From Paludibacteraceae bacterium (GTDB lineage Bacteria; Bacteroidota; Bacteroidia; Bacteroidales; Paludibacteraceae): a DNA stretch of 64,000 nt. The DNA is taken from positions 1 to 64,000 of the forward strand of contig JAKSKX010000002.1 in the NCBI GenBank assembly GCA_024401535.1. The letters run 5' to 3'. Each line of letters begins with the position of its first letter. Positions within the stretch are counted from its first letter, which is position 1. Below are positions 1-8,839 of the stretch, piece by piece. The notes under the pieces were generated by a model, which saw only the letters and a program-made list of their open reading frames with translations, was not told where the DNA came from and made no database searches. A program made the translations under genes and the position numbers.

Positions 1-40
1 ACTAATCCAACCTCCCTTATCACTATCTGAACAATGTTGA

Positions 41-2605
41 TTAGAACCAACGAGTGTAGCAGAAGTCCATCTTGTGAGCAAGCAAGCTGCTCTTTGGATA
101 CATACGGAATGCGTACTTGAATGAAGTAGCCTCCTCGATAGTTACGTCAGCCTTGAAGAATAGCTTAGAGCCCTCCTGCTTGAACTGATCCATATCAACT
201 ACCTTATAGATCTTGTCGTGACCCTTCTCGTTCTTGTCAGAGATTACGATGTCAACGCCAATACCGTTATCGTTTAGACCCTTAACGTCAAGTACTACAT
301 TGAATGTGTTCTTGTCGCCAACCTCTGGGTTAGAAAGAAGCTTCTCAGGAATCTCAACTGACTCGATAGCGATGTTATCCCAACCAGCAGCGATCTTCTC
401 CTTCCATGCTGCAACTTCCTTAGCCTTAGCGTAGTTGTTAGCAGAAACCATGTCGAAGCGAGCCTGTAGCTTGTTGTAGAATCTCTCTACATAGTCATCC
501 AACTGACGCTTCATTGTGTAGTTAGGAGTAATCTGCATGAACGAGTTCTTGATTGTCTGAACCCACTCAGGAGAGTAACCCTTAGAGTTAGTTGCGTAGT
601 ATAGAGGAATGATCTTCTCCTCAAGTAGGCTGTAGATAGTAGCAGCATCAAGCTGATCCTGGTGTGGCTGATACTCGTAAGTTCTGTGCTCAGTCAATGC
701 CCAACCAGCACCCTCGCGGTATCCCTCGTACCACCAACCATCCTTAACAGAGAAATTAAGTGTACCGTTCATTAGAGCCTTCTCACCTGATGTACCAGAT
801 GCCTCTAGTGGACGAGTTGGAGTGTTCAACCAGATATCAACACCAGAGATAAGCTTCTTAGCAAGAGCCATATCATAGTTCTCAAGGAAGATAACCTTGC
901 CCTGGAACTCTGGCATACGAGAAATCTCGATGATTCTCTTGATCAAGCCCTGACCACCACCATCAGCTGGGTGAGCCTTACCAGTGAAGAAGAACTGAAC
1001 TGGAGCCTTCTCGTTGTTAACGATCTTAGAAAGTCTGTTAAGGTCAGTGAACAATAGGTGCGCACGCTTGTAAGTAGCGAAACGACGACCGAAACCGATT
1101 GTCAAAGCGTTAGGGTTGATCTTCTCCATGATAGAAAGGATCTGAGCAGGATCGCCCTGATTCTTCAACCATGTAGCCTTGTACTGCTCCTTGATGAAGT
1201 TGATAAGTCTAGTCTTAAGAGCTGACTTAGTCTTCCAGATCTCCTCGTCAGAAACCTTGTTGATTGGAGCCCAAGTAGCCTCCTTAGACTGCTTAGAGAT
1301 ATAGTCAGCACCGAATGTTGACTCGAACAACTTCTTCCATGAACGATCAGCCCAAGTTGGCATGTGAACACCATTAGTTACATAACCAACGTGTAGCTCC
1401 TCTGGGAAGTAGCCCTTCCAGATTGGTGCAAACATCTTCTTTGAAACCTCTCCGTGCAACCAAGACACACCGTTTGACTCCTGGCATAGGTTGCAAGCGA
1501 ATACTGACATAGAGAACTTCTCTCCCTTGTCACCTGGATTCTCGCGACCAAGATCCATTAGGTCATCCCAAGAAATACCAAGGCGCTCAGCGTACTTGTA
1601 CATGTACTTACCGAACAATCCCTCGTCGAACTTATCGTGACCAGCAGGAACTGGAGTGTGAACTGTGTAAAGAGCTGAAGAGTGAACTACCTCGCGAGCC
1701 TGCTCGAATGTCAAGCCTTCCTTCTCGATGTAGTCGCATAGACGCTGGATGTTAAGAAGTGCAGCGTGACCCTCGTTACAGTGGTAGATGTCCTTCTTGA
1801 TACCCAACTTGTTAAGCATCAACACACCACCGATACCAAGTAGGATCTCCTGCTTCAATCTGTTCTCCCAGTCACCACCGTAAAGCTGGTGAGTAATAGA
1901 ACGGTCATAGTCAGAGTTCTTCTCGATATCTGTATCAAGCAAGTAAAGGTCAACACGACCAACTGCTACCTTCCAGATGTTAGAGTAGATAACACGGTCG
2001 AAGTAAGGGACCTCAAGGATTAGAGCGTTACCGTCCTTGTCCTTCATCTGCTCGATTGGAAGAGTACCGAAGTTCTGTGGCTCATATACAGCAATCTGAT
2101 CTCCGTTCATAGAGATAGACTGAGTGAAGTAACCGTATCTGTAAAGGAATCCAACAGCAACCATGTTGATGTTAGAGTCAGAAGCCTCCTTCAAGTAGTC
2201 ACCGGCAAGTACACCAAGACCACCAGAATAGATCTTCAAGATGTCAGTTAGACCATACTCCATAGAGAAGTATGCTACAGATGGCTTAGAAGAATCCTTC
2301 TTAGCGCTCATGTAAGCCTCGAAGTTCTTGTAAACTGCATCGATCTTCTTCAAGAATGCAGCGTCCTTAGCCTTCTCGTCAAGAGTCTTGATATTAACCT
2401 TAGATAGGAACAAAACTGGGTTCTTGCCTACCTGCTCCCATACCTTAGAGTCGATCTCCTCGAATAGGTCAGTAGCCTCCTCGTTCCAAACCCACCATAG
2501 GTTCTTAGCCAATGTCTGAAGCTTCTCAAGCTTTGCAGGCACCTTTGCCTTTGCACTAAGCTCGCGCCAAGCAGACTGGTTTGTGTTGCTTGTTCTAACT
2601 TTCAT
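41..2605 (-). CDS. glgP: alpha-glucan (glycogen) phosphorylase, GT35
   Basis: Cytosolic phosphorylase that releases glucose-1-phosphate from alpha-1,4-glucans. The 854-residue protein begins with a DUF3417-like segment (NLWWVW at residues 35-40), as in the alpha-glucan phosphorylase branch common in Bacteroidetes and thermophiles. The pyridoxal-phosphate signature ASGTSGEKALMNG puts the cofactor lysine at about K609 and is followed by NFSVKDGWW. The start is an ATG and the reading frame is intact to the stop. It lies 65 bp downstream of the glycogen synthase gene on the same strand, so the two probably form a storage-glycogen operon driven by the promoter at 4447-4477. Family assignment is firm; whether glycogen or maltodextrin is preferred cannot be told from sequence. 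Only 40 bp of downstream sequence are visible, with no clear terminator. Confidence 0.95.
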   Translation of the reverse strand: MKVRTSNTNQSAWRELSAKAKVPAKLEKLQTLAKNLWWVWNEEATDLFEEIDSKVWEQVGKNPVLFLSKVNIKTLDEKAKDAAFLKKIDAVYKNFEAYMSAKKDSSKPSVAYFSMEYGLTDILKIYSGGLGVLAGDYLKEASDSNINMVAVGFLYRYGYFTQSISMNGDQIAVYEPQNFGTLPIEQMKDKDGNALILEVPYFDRVIYSNIWKVAVGRVDLYLLDTDIEKNSDYDRSITHQLYGGDWENRLKQEILLGIGGVLMLNKLGIKKDIYHCNEGHAALLNIQRLCDYIEKEGLTFEQAREVVHSSALYTVHTPVPAGHDKFDEGLFGKYMYKYAERLGISWDDLMDLGRENPGDKGEKFSMSVFACNLCQESNGVSWLHGEVSKKMFAPIWKGYFPEELHVGYVTNGVHMPTWADRSWKKLFESTFGADYISKQSKEATWAPINKVSDEEIWKTKSALKTRLINFIKEQYKATWLKNQGDPAQILSIMEKINPNALTIGFGRRFATYKRAHLLFTDLNRLSKIVNNEKAPVQFFFTGKAHPADGGGQGLIKRIIEISRMPEFQGKVIFLENYDMALAKKLISGVDIWLNTPTRPLEASGTSGEKALMNGTLNFSVKDGWWYEGYREGAGWALTEHRTYEYQPHQDQLDAATIYSLLEEKIIPLYYATNSKGYSPEWVQTIKNSFMQITPNYTMKRQLDDYVERFYNKLQARFDMVSANNYAKAKEVAAWKEKIAAGWDNIAIESVEIPEKLLSNPEVGDKNTFNVVLDVKGLNDNGIGVDIVISDKNEKGHDKIYKVVDMDQFKQEGSKLFFKADVTIEEATSFKYAFRMYPKSSLLAHKMDFCYTRWF

Positions 2606-2670
2606 AAAACTTTTATTTTTTTAATTTTATTGTCTATAATTATTGTGGGTTAGCACCCATGAAAGATTCA

Positions 2671-4389
2671 TTATTTTTTAGCGGCAGGCTTCTTTGCTGC
2701 AGGCTTCTTCTCTGCCTTTGGCTTTGCTTCCGCCTTCTTAGGCTCTGCCTTTTTTGTCTCAGCCTTAGCCGGCTTTACCTTCAACACCTTGTCGTAAGCC
2801 TTCTCGTAGTACTTGACGAACTTGTCCCACGAAGCCTTCTTTGCGAAGTCCAGAGCGTTCTTCTGCGCTGACTTGACCTCAGCGTCGCTCATCTTGGAAA
2901 GTCGGATGATTGAAGCCACAATAGAGTCAGCCACCTCGTCAAAGTTACCGTCATTTCTTCTGATTACAGCCACACCGTTGTCAATTCCCGCATCGCCCTT
3001 TGTGTTGTCCAAAACCCAAAGGCCGAAACCTGCAAGGTCAGTAGTTACCGAAGGGACACTGAAAGCAGCACTCTCTAGCGGAGTGTAGCCCCAAGGCTCG
3101 TAGTACGAGGCAAAGACTGTCATATCAAGTCCGGCAAGCAAGTCGTAGTAAGTCATGTTAAAGATTCCGTCCTTGCCGTCTAGCAGACATGGAACGTAAA
3201 TGACCTTGACCTTGCTCTGCTGGTCGTTGTTCATATTGTAGTAGCCTAGAGCCTGGCAAATCTCGTTGTTCTCTGGTGCGTTCACCCAATGAGTTATATT
3301 GCGGTTCTCTAGCTCGCACTTGCACTTCTTGTTCAACTTCTTCTGCAAATCCTCGCGAGGGCCTGCAACCCAAGAAGGAACCATGATGAAAGCAACAACT
3401 TCCCTATCAAGTCCTTCATTGTAGGCAAGTCGGTTCAACGAGTTCATGAACACGTCAATACCCTTGTTTCTCCACTCGAAGCGGCCGCTTGTGGCAACCA
3501 TAAGAGCATTGTCGCTCAACGAATATCCTAGCAAAGCCTCAGCAACCTTCTTCAAGTTGTCCTCGGCTGTCTTCTTTGCCTTAGTGTATGCGGCTCCGTT
3601 TGGAACGAAGCTAGCATCGAAGCCGTTAGGGGTAACGAAAGCCTCAACATCAAGCAACTGCTTGCACTCCTTTGCTGTAAGGTCGGAAACCGTAGTGAAC
3701 AAATCAGCGTTCTTGGCTGCAGCCTTCTCGATTGAGTGCTTGCTCAACACACTAAGCTCGCGTGCCATCTGGTCTCCGTTGTAGCCCTCGAAATACTGAT
3801 ATAGGTTCTTGCCGTTGAAACAGATGCTGCGACCTGTTGTAGTGGCATGAGTTGTAAATACTGTCTTGATTTCAGGCTGGCGAGACTTCAAGTAAAGCAA
3901 TCCGCCCGCAGTCTGCCACTCGTGGAAATGGGCAACAATCGAAGACTTATCGACCTTGTTCACCTCTGCGAAATTCTCGATAACCTTTCCGGCCACCATT
4001 GCAAAGATTGTGTCGTCGATATAGTCGCCAACGCCCTCAAGCGAGTCAACGCCGAACTTCTCCCACATCTCGCCGAAGAACGAATCCTTCTCGCCAAGGA
4101 ATGGGCGGAAATCAACAAGAACAGCGACAGGGGAATCAGGAAGCAGCCAGCGGCCCACCTTGATGTTCAAGCCGGACTTCTTTGCAGCATCCTTCCAAGA
4201 CTTCATCAAAGCCTTGTCCTCCTTGAAATATATGTTGTCCGAGTTACCGAAGTCAGGACCAATGAAAATAAGATTGTCCCCTAACTTAGCCTTGAGAGCA
4301 CCGGCATGAGTACTTAGAACAGTGTAAATTCCACCATTCTTGTTACACACTTCCCAACTTGTCTCAAATATATAATTGTTCTTGTCCAT
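2671..4389 (-). CDS. glycogen synthase, GT3 family (eukaryote-like)
   Basis: Transfers glucosyl units to growing alpha-1,4-glucan. The N-terminus (ETSWEVCNKNGGIYTVLSTHA) and the motif EPWGYTPLESAAFS at about residues 430-443 are typical of GT3, the family of animal and fungal glycogen synthases also used by Bacteroidetes, and unlike bacterial GT5 GlgA. At 572 residues it covers the catalytic domain. The last about 33 residues are an unusual Lys/Ala/Pro/Glu-rich tail (repeated AEKKPAAKK-like units) resembling a histone-H1 tail; it may be an interaction or anchoring tail, but no function is shown. First gene of a two-gene operon with the phosphorylase. It starts at an ATG about 50 nt downstream of a well-formed promoter. 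Sugar-nucleotide donor (UDP- or ADP-glucose) is not evident. Confidence 0.93.
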   Translation of the reverse strand: MDKNNYIFETSWEVCNKNGGIYTVLSTHAGALKAKLGDNLIFIGPDFGNSDNIYFKEDKALMKSWKDAAKKSGLNIKVGRWLLPDSPVAVLVDFRPFLGEKDSFFGEMWEKFGVDSLEGVGDYIDDTIFAMVAGKVIENFAEVNKVDKSSIVAHFHEWQTAGGLLYLKSRQPEIKTVFTTHATTTGRSICFNGKNLYQYFEGYNGDQMARELSVLSKHSIEKAAAKNADLFTTVSDLTAKECKQLLDVEAFVTPNGFDASFVPNGAAYTKAKKTAEDNLKKVAEALLGYSLSDNALMVATSGRFEWRNKGIDVFMNSLNRLAYNEGLDREVVAFIMVPSWVAGPREDLQKKLNKKCKCELENRNITHWVNAPENNEICQALGYYNMNNDQQSKVKVIYVPCLLDGKDGIFNMTYYDLLAGLDMTVFASYYEPWGYTPLESAAFSVPSVTTDLAGFGLWVLDNTKGDAGIDNGVAVIRRNDGNFDEVADSIVASIIRLSKMSDAEVKSAQKNALDFAKKASWDKFVKYYEKAYDKVLKVKPAKAETKKAEPKKAEAKPKAEKKPAAKKPAAKK

Positions 4390-4446
4390 AATCCTTAATT
4401 ATCGTATTCGTATCACCACTCAACTACATTCCCATAGTATATGCTG

Positions 4447-4477
4447 CAAAAGTAATACTTTTTTGCAAAATGGCAAA
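4447..4477 (-). promoter_or_regulatory. Bacteroidetes-type promoter of the glycogen operon
   Basis: Read on the minus strand: TTTG (4477-4474), 19 bp spacer, TACTTTTG (4454-4447), matching the -33/-7 consensus. The expected transcript start near 4440 gives a leader of about 50 nt before the glycogen synthase ATG at 4389. Confidence 0.75.
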
Positions 4478-4697
4478 ACATTTATCACAATTTTTGTCCA
4501 TTTTTAACTAAAACGTAACAATTTCAGCCATAGCAAAGACAAACCACTCAGTACAGGGCGAAAACAACGAATCAATGCAAAAGCAAACTGGACAGCAAAA
4601 ACGCGCGGACATTCCCCATCACAGAGCCTTTGCAAAACCATGCACTTGACAGTACAGAATTTCGTGTCCTTCCCCTCCTTCCACACTAATTTTTGTT

Positions 4698-4777
4698 GTG
4701 TGTAAGTTGCGGAAGGAAGCATCTTCCACACTCAAACTTAGGTATATATTTATATATACCTAAAAGTGCGGAAGCTA
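4698..4777 (+). repeat. 80-bp palindromic dispersed repeat, copy A
   Basis: Eighty bases that recur as the reverse complement at 46075-46154 with three mismatches and no length change. The core (4739-4762) is a perfect inverted repeat with 11-bp arms and a TT spacer. Flanking arms contain smaller palindromes (GGAAGCATCTTCC; GGAAGC-TAGC-GCTTCC). It resembles a REP/MITE-type noncoding element; no transposase is nearby. Confidence 0.8.
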
Positions 4778-4915
4778 GCGCTTCCACTGACTTTATATTT
4801 TACTCCGGAAGGAAGCCTTTCCGACCCGCTTCCTCCTCCTATTATTTTCACCATAAAACACACCTGCAAACACCAAAAAAGAGATGTAAAGTTAGGAATT
4901 GTCACCAAAGTTCAT

Positions 4916-4923
4916 TAACTTTG
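4916..4923 (+). promoter_or_regulatory. -7 promoter element of the AGCS symporter gene
   Basis: TAACTTTG followed by CAG, 26 nt upstream of the ATG at 4949. The -33 element is poor: the nearest TTG is only about 14 bp upstream. Confidence 0.55.
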
Positions 4924-4948
4924 CAGTTAAGTTAATCAAAACATATAA

Positions 4949-6301
4949 ATGGACCAATTTTCTGAAATAATTTCAAACATAAGCGGCTTTCTTTGGAACT
5001 GGCCGATGATAGTGATTCTGCTGACTACTCACATCTACCTGACAATACGATTGAACTTTCCACAAAGGAAAATATTCTCAGCAATAAAGATGAGCTTCGA
5101 GAAGGAGAAGGACGGGAAGGGAGACGTTTCCGCATTCGGAGCCTTGTCAACGAGCCTTGCAGCGACCATCGGAACGGGAAACATCGTGGGTGTCGGTGTT
5201 GCCATTGCCTTCGGAGGTCCGGGTGCAGTGTTCTGGTGCTGGATTACCGGAGTGCTTGGTATCGCCACCAAGTATGCCGAGGGTTTCCTTGCGGTAAAAT
5301 ACAGAGTCAAGACTTCTAGCGGAAAGATGATAGGAGGACCAATGTACGCACTTAGCAGAGGTCTTGGACTAAAGTGGCTGGCAGTTCTGTTCTGCATATT
5401 CACAGCGCTAGCTTCGTTCGGGATAGGCAACACGGTTCAGGCAAACGCTGTCAGCACACTGCTCTTCGAGAACTACAACGTCAGCCCTCACATAAGCGGA
5501 CTTGTCATGGCTTCGCTTGTCGCCGCAGTCCTCATATTCGGAGTCAAGGGAATATCGAAAGTGTGTTCACTGCTTGTCCCAATAATGGCCGTTCTGTATG
5601 TCATGGGCTGCATTTACATTCTTGCGTGCAACAGCGCATTCCTAGGCGAGACAATCAAGGTAATCATGAAAAGCGCGTTCAACTTCGACAGTATGACAGG
5701 CGGATTCATGGGTTCTGCCGTCATGATGGCGGCAAGATACGGAATAGCCAGAGGACTATTCAGCAACGAGAGCGGAATGGGTTCAGCACCGATAGTGGCA
5801 GCTGCCGCAAAGACCGGTTCACCGGTTCGCCAGGGACTGATTTCTTCTTCAGGAACTTTTTGGGACACTGTTGTTATTTGTGCGCTGACAGGACTTGTTT
5901 TGGTCAGCACACAGCTGGCCTACCCCGAAATAGCGGCCAACGAGGGTGATATACTTACCAAACACGCTTTTGACAAGATTCCGGTCATAGGCCCTATTAT
6001 TCTAAGCTTTGGACTTACGACTTTCACATTCTCTACAATTCTTGGCTGGAGCTATTACGGAGAGAAAGCAATCGAGTACCTTGCAGCAGGAGGCAAGGCT
6101 GATGCAAAAACTAAGGCAAAGCGCAGAAACATAGCTATATGGAACTACCGAATAGTTTGGGTATTGCTGATTTACATAGGAAGCATTGTGAGCATCAAGC
6201 TTGTATTTGACTTCGCGGACTGCATGAACGCACTTATGGCTCTGCCTAACATCGTGGCTCTGATAGGGCTTAGCGGAGTTATAGCAAAGGAGAAACTATA
6301 G
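4949..6301 (+). CDS. AGCS-family amino acid:sodium symporter
   Basis: Inner-membrane alanine/glycine:cation symporter. The 450-residue hydrophobic protein carries the family signature GTGNIVGVGVAIAFGGPGAVFW around residues 75-98 and the conserved NESGMGSAP segment near residue 275. Length and helix-rich composition are those of full-length family members. It is a single gene on the plus strand, between the divergent glycogen operon and a convergent minus-strand operon. Alanine or glycine is the usual substrate in the family; the actual substrate is inferred. A 9-bp hairpin with one mismatch (6310-6332) follows the stop. Confidence 0.92.
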   Translation: MDQFSEIISNISGFLWNWPMIVILLTTHIYLTIRLNFPQRKIFSAIKMSFEKEKDGKGDVSAFGALSTSLAATIGTGNIVGVGVAIAFGGPGAVFWCWITGVLGIATKYAEGFLAVKYRVKTSSGKMIGGPMYALSRGLGLKWLAVLFCIFTALASFGIGNTVQANAVSTLLFENYNVSPHISGLVMASLVAAVLIFGVKGISKVCSLLVPIMAVLYVMGCIYILACNSAFLGETIKVIMKSAFNFDSMTGGFMGSAVMMAARYGIARGLFSNESGMGSAPIVAAAAKTGSPVRQGLISSSGTFWDTVVICALTGLVLVSTQLAYPEIAANEGDILTKHAFDKIPVIGPIILSFGLTTFTFSTILGWSYYGEKAIEYLAAGGKADAKTKAKRRNIAIWNYRIVWVLLIYIGSIVSIKLVFDFADCMNALMALPNIVALIGLSGVIAKEKL

Positions 6302-6309
6302 ACAAGAAA

Positions 6310-6332
6310 GGGATGAGTATCAAACCCATCCC
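6310..6332 (+). terminator. weak hairpin after the AGCS gene
   Basis: GGGATGAGT, 5-nt loop, ACCCATCCC: a 9-bp stem with one A-C mismatch just after the stop codon. No T-tract follows. A second hairpin (6347-6363, CTAAACC-ACC-GGTTTAG) overlaps the stop codon of the convergent gene. Confidence 0.4.
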
Positions 6333-6359
6333 CTTACAAAAGTCCCCTAAACCACCGGT

Positions 6360-7370
6360 TTAGTAGCATTGCTCAATACACCAGCACTTACTGAAATCTC
6401 TATTTGCCAAGTCCTGCCTCTTAATCCAAAAATAAAGGTTACCTGTATCTCCCCACATCATATTTGCAACATCTGAAGGAACTTGGAACAGTAAAATCCA
6501 ATCGAACTGTCTGCTCATCACATCATGAATATGAGGCTCTTTATAATCTATTCCAGGTCCATAAGTAATACCTATTTCAGAAAGAGCACACTCAGACTCC
6601 ATATAGTTCTGAATCTCGTCAGCATAGCCAAGCATCTTGCCACGACTAAGATCACCATGAATCTCAGTTAAAATATCCTCTTCATTGTCTTTCAAATTCA
6701 AGCTATCAATAAAGGGATGAACATAGGTTGGCAAAGACAAATTACTTGAAAACTCCATCTTGGTAGGTACAAACGTTAATTGTTCGGTTGTACCTTCGGG
6801 AGATTCTCTTTGCTCAATATTATCAATATTTTCTTGATAAATGACACGGAACTGAAGTCGGTCCTTCTCAACATCACCAAAATAATCTTGATCTTGACAA
6901 AAGAAGAAAGACAATAAACCTTTAGTCGGTAGCAAGCCATCAACATCAAACTCTGACACATCAGCCAGATTTATTTGACCAACGAATGACTGAGGTATGT
7001 TCTTGGCATCTACAGGCCATTCAATATTTTTAGATAAGTCTGGGCATCCTCCTAACTTCGACATACCAAGAGTTTCCTCTACATCTTCAGTAAAAGAAAT
7101 GTCTATAGCATTGCGGAATATAGGCTTGACCTTATCAAACAAAGACTCATAACCTATATGCTTGAACATAGCATTGTAATCGTCTAATGTTTTGAGGGCG
7201 TTGTCAGAGATATAGTTTGAGGCAGACAATTCTTCCTTGTTATGATTAGGCTTGAACCAATTAAATAAATCACTAAACATTCCCATTCTATTACTTTTAT
7301 AACAGTATGCATAGATAAAGCCACAAGCAACTATAACAATATATATAATATCGCGATATTCCTTTCTCAT
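6360..7370 (-). CDS. DUF1963 (YwqG-like) protein with N-terminal membrane segment
   Basis: The 336-residue protein has a short hydrophobic N-terminal helix (about residues 8-22), then a DUF1963/YwqG-like domain recognisable from GGCPDLSKNIEWP followed by FVGQINLADV and later by PFIDSL and YFWIKRQDL segments. Molecular function of the family is not known. It could also initiate at an internal ATG (residue 29, MGMFSDLF), which would remove the membrane segment. It is the last gene of a five-gene minus-strand run and begins 4 bp after the DUF4403 gene ends, so translational coupling is likely. Confidence 0.75.
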   Translation of the reverse strand: MRKEYRDIIYIVIVACGFIYAYCYKSNRMGMFSDLFNWFKPNHNKEELSASNYISDNALKTLDDYNAMFKHIGYESLFDKVKPIFRNAIDISFTEDVEETLGMSKLGGCPDLSKNIEWPVDAKNIPQSFVGQINLADVSEFDVDGLLPTKGLLSFFFCQDQDYFGDVEKDRLQFRVIYQENIDNIEQRESPEGTTEQLTFVPTKMEFSSNLSLPTYVHPFIDSLNLKDNEEDILTEIHGDLSRGKMLGYADEIQNYMESECALSEIGITYGPGIDYKEPHIHDVMSRQFDWILLFQVPSDVANMMWGDTGNLYFWIKRQDLANRDFSKCWCIEQCY

Positions 7371-7374
7371 GACT

Positions 7375-8814
7375 CTATTCCATGTTTACATGCAAAGCAC
7401 CGACAACCTCCAAGTCAACATTCAGACTGTGTTTTCCGGTAAATATGCCGTGGACATCAATTCTGTCTATACGTCCGTTCATCTTAACTCCTGGAATCAT
7501 CTCTGAGTCAAACAAAGCGGAATTTCCGATATCCTTCAACAAGAAGAACTCGTCTTTCAGACTTATAACCATTTTCTCCTCGATCATTCGCTTCATACCC
7601 TTCTTATAGAACAGGTTGACAATCTTTACGAGTACGTTCTTGGACTTGACAGTATAGTCAACGTCACGAATTCTGATCTCGACCTTCTCACTATCAAAGT
7701 AAGGCACACCCTCAAGGTACAGCTTTCCGTTGATAAATCCAGATACCTGCAAAGCGATAACCAGCTTGTCTCCTCCGGGATAGAATGCTATTGAGTCAAC
7801 CTTGATTTGTTTCCTACCCTCTCCGAATGTCTCACCAACAAGGAAGGAGGAAGCAATCGAATCCATCATTGTGTATGGCAAATCAGCAAGGAATCTCAAG
7901 TCAAGGCTATCGCCTAACTCCTCCTGTATGTTAAGTTTAGGAAGGAACTTCTGGAACGATTTTCTAGGCTCCTTGCCCACAAATACTTTAACCTTAGTAT
8001 CTATCTGTACTGTGGTATTTATTTTATTGTTTAGGCCACGAATAGGAGTACAGGAAATCTTATCAGGCTGAGTAGAAATCCACGCATTATAGCCATAAGT
8101 TGAAACAGGAATGGGATTGTGCAGATCGTTCCACAACTCCTCGACATACTTAGGCAACTGCAGATTCTCGCTTATGGCGTTATCCAACTGGGAAGTAATC
8201 AATGCCTTGTTTCGCTTGATCAGGATGTCAGTAATGAAACCTACAGACACATCTTGTCCAAGGACCTTGATAGTAGGTCTGCGCGTCCATTTATAGTTAA
8301 CGAGTTGAGTGGATGACTTAATCTTCCAATCCGGAGTCAGCTGCATAGATGTGGCAAATTCAGCCTCTATCTCTGCATTTATTTCACGCACTGTGGTTGT
8401 AATTCCTAGGTCAAACTCTTTATTTGCCCATATCTTGATTGGAACAGTATAGATCAAAGTATCATCAACCATACGGAACTTGAAGTCCTTTGCTTTCCAA
8501 GCTTTAAGCTCCAATCCATCATCTTTCAAATCATTATCCTCGTACAGCAACCCAGTAAAAGCCTCGTTCACACGCTTTTCAAGTGTAGGGACATTTATGG
8601 AAATAGGAACAATGATATGGGAAGTAGGATGCACGTAAATCAAATCATCATCATACTCCTCCTTCGGTACATACACATCCATAGTGTCAGTCGAGATTGA
8701 ATCATTGTCAAGAATCAAATTCAAGCTGTCAAGACTAATCTCATCCTCCTGTGCGAACAAAGTTGATGGAAGGAATAATAAAGCAAGAAAACATATCAAT
8801 CTAACCGCCTTCAT
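7375..8814 (-). CDS. DUF4403 family secreted protein
   Basis: 479 residues with a signal peptide ending STLFAQ (about residue 22), followed by an acidic Asp/Ser-rich stretch and a long beta-rich region beginning at HIIVPISINVPTLEKRVNEAF. This opening, and WKAKDFKFR later, are characteristic of DUF4403, a Bacteroidetes family of unknown function that resembles tubular lipid-binding folds. Probably periplasmic. It sits between the WG-repeat gene (25 bp upstream) and the DUF1963 gene (4 bp downstream) in the serB-apbE operon. No lipobox is seen. Confidence 0.8.
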   Translation of the reverse strand: MKAVRLICFLALLFLPSTLFAQEDEISLDSLNLILDNDSISTDTMDVYVPKEEYDDDLIYVHPTSHIIVPISINVPTLEKRVNEAFTGLLYEDNDLKDDGLELKAWKAKDFKFRMVDDTLIYTVPIKIWANKEFDLGITTTVREINAEIEAEFATSMQLTPDWKIKSSTQLVNYKWTRRPTIKVLGQDVSVGFITDILIKRNKALITSQLDNAISENLQLPKYVEELWNDLHNPIPVSTYGYNAWISTQPDKISCTPIRGLNNKINTTVQIDTKVKVFVGKEPRKSFQKFLPKLNIQEELGDSLDLRFLADLPYTMMDSIASSFLVGETFGEGRKQIKVDSIAFYPGGDKLVIALQVSGFINGKLYLEGVPYFDSEKVEIRIRDVDYTVKSKNVLVKIVNLFYKKGMKRMIEEKMVISLKDEFFLLKDIGNSALFDSEMIPGVKMNGRIDRIDVHGIFTGKHSLNVDLEVVGALHVNME

Positions 8815-8839
8815 TCTAGTATATGGTTATGGAATTAAT

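Larger units (their letters stand above)
4390..4948. other. intergenic region between divergent glycogen and AGCS genes
   Basis: This 559-bp gap holds the glycogen promoter, an 80-bp palindromic repeat (4698-4777), a further hairpin (4805-4823) and the AGCS promoter near its right end. The short reading frames here have no protein-like features and run through the repeat, so no gene is called. The middle portion is rich in GGAAG/CTTCC inverted motifs. Confidence 0.7.

Noticed and set aside
4504-4935. Short frames in the 4.4-4.9 kb gap, one beginning MWKMLPSATYT, which also recurs at 46121
   Set aside because: The shared start arises from the 80-bp noncoding repeat read in one frame; the remainder differs and is not protein-like.
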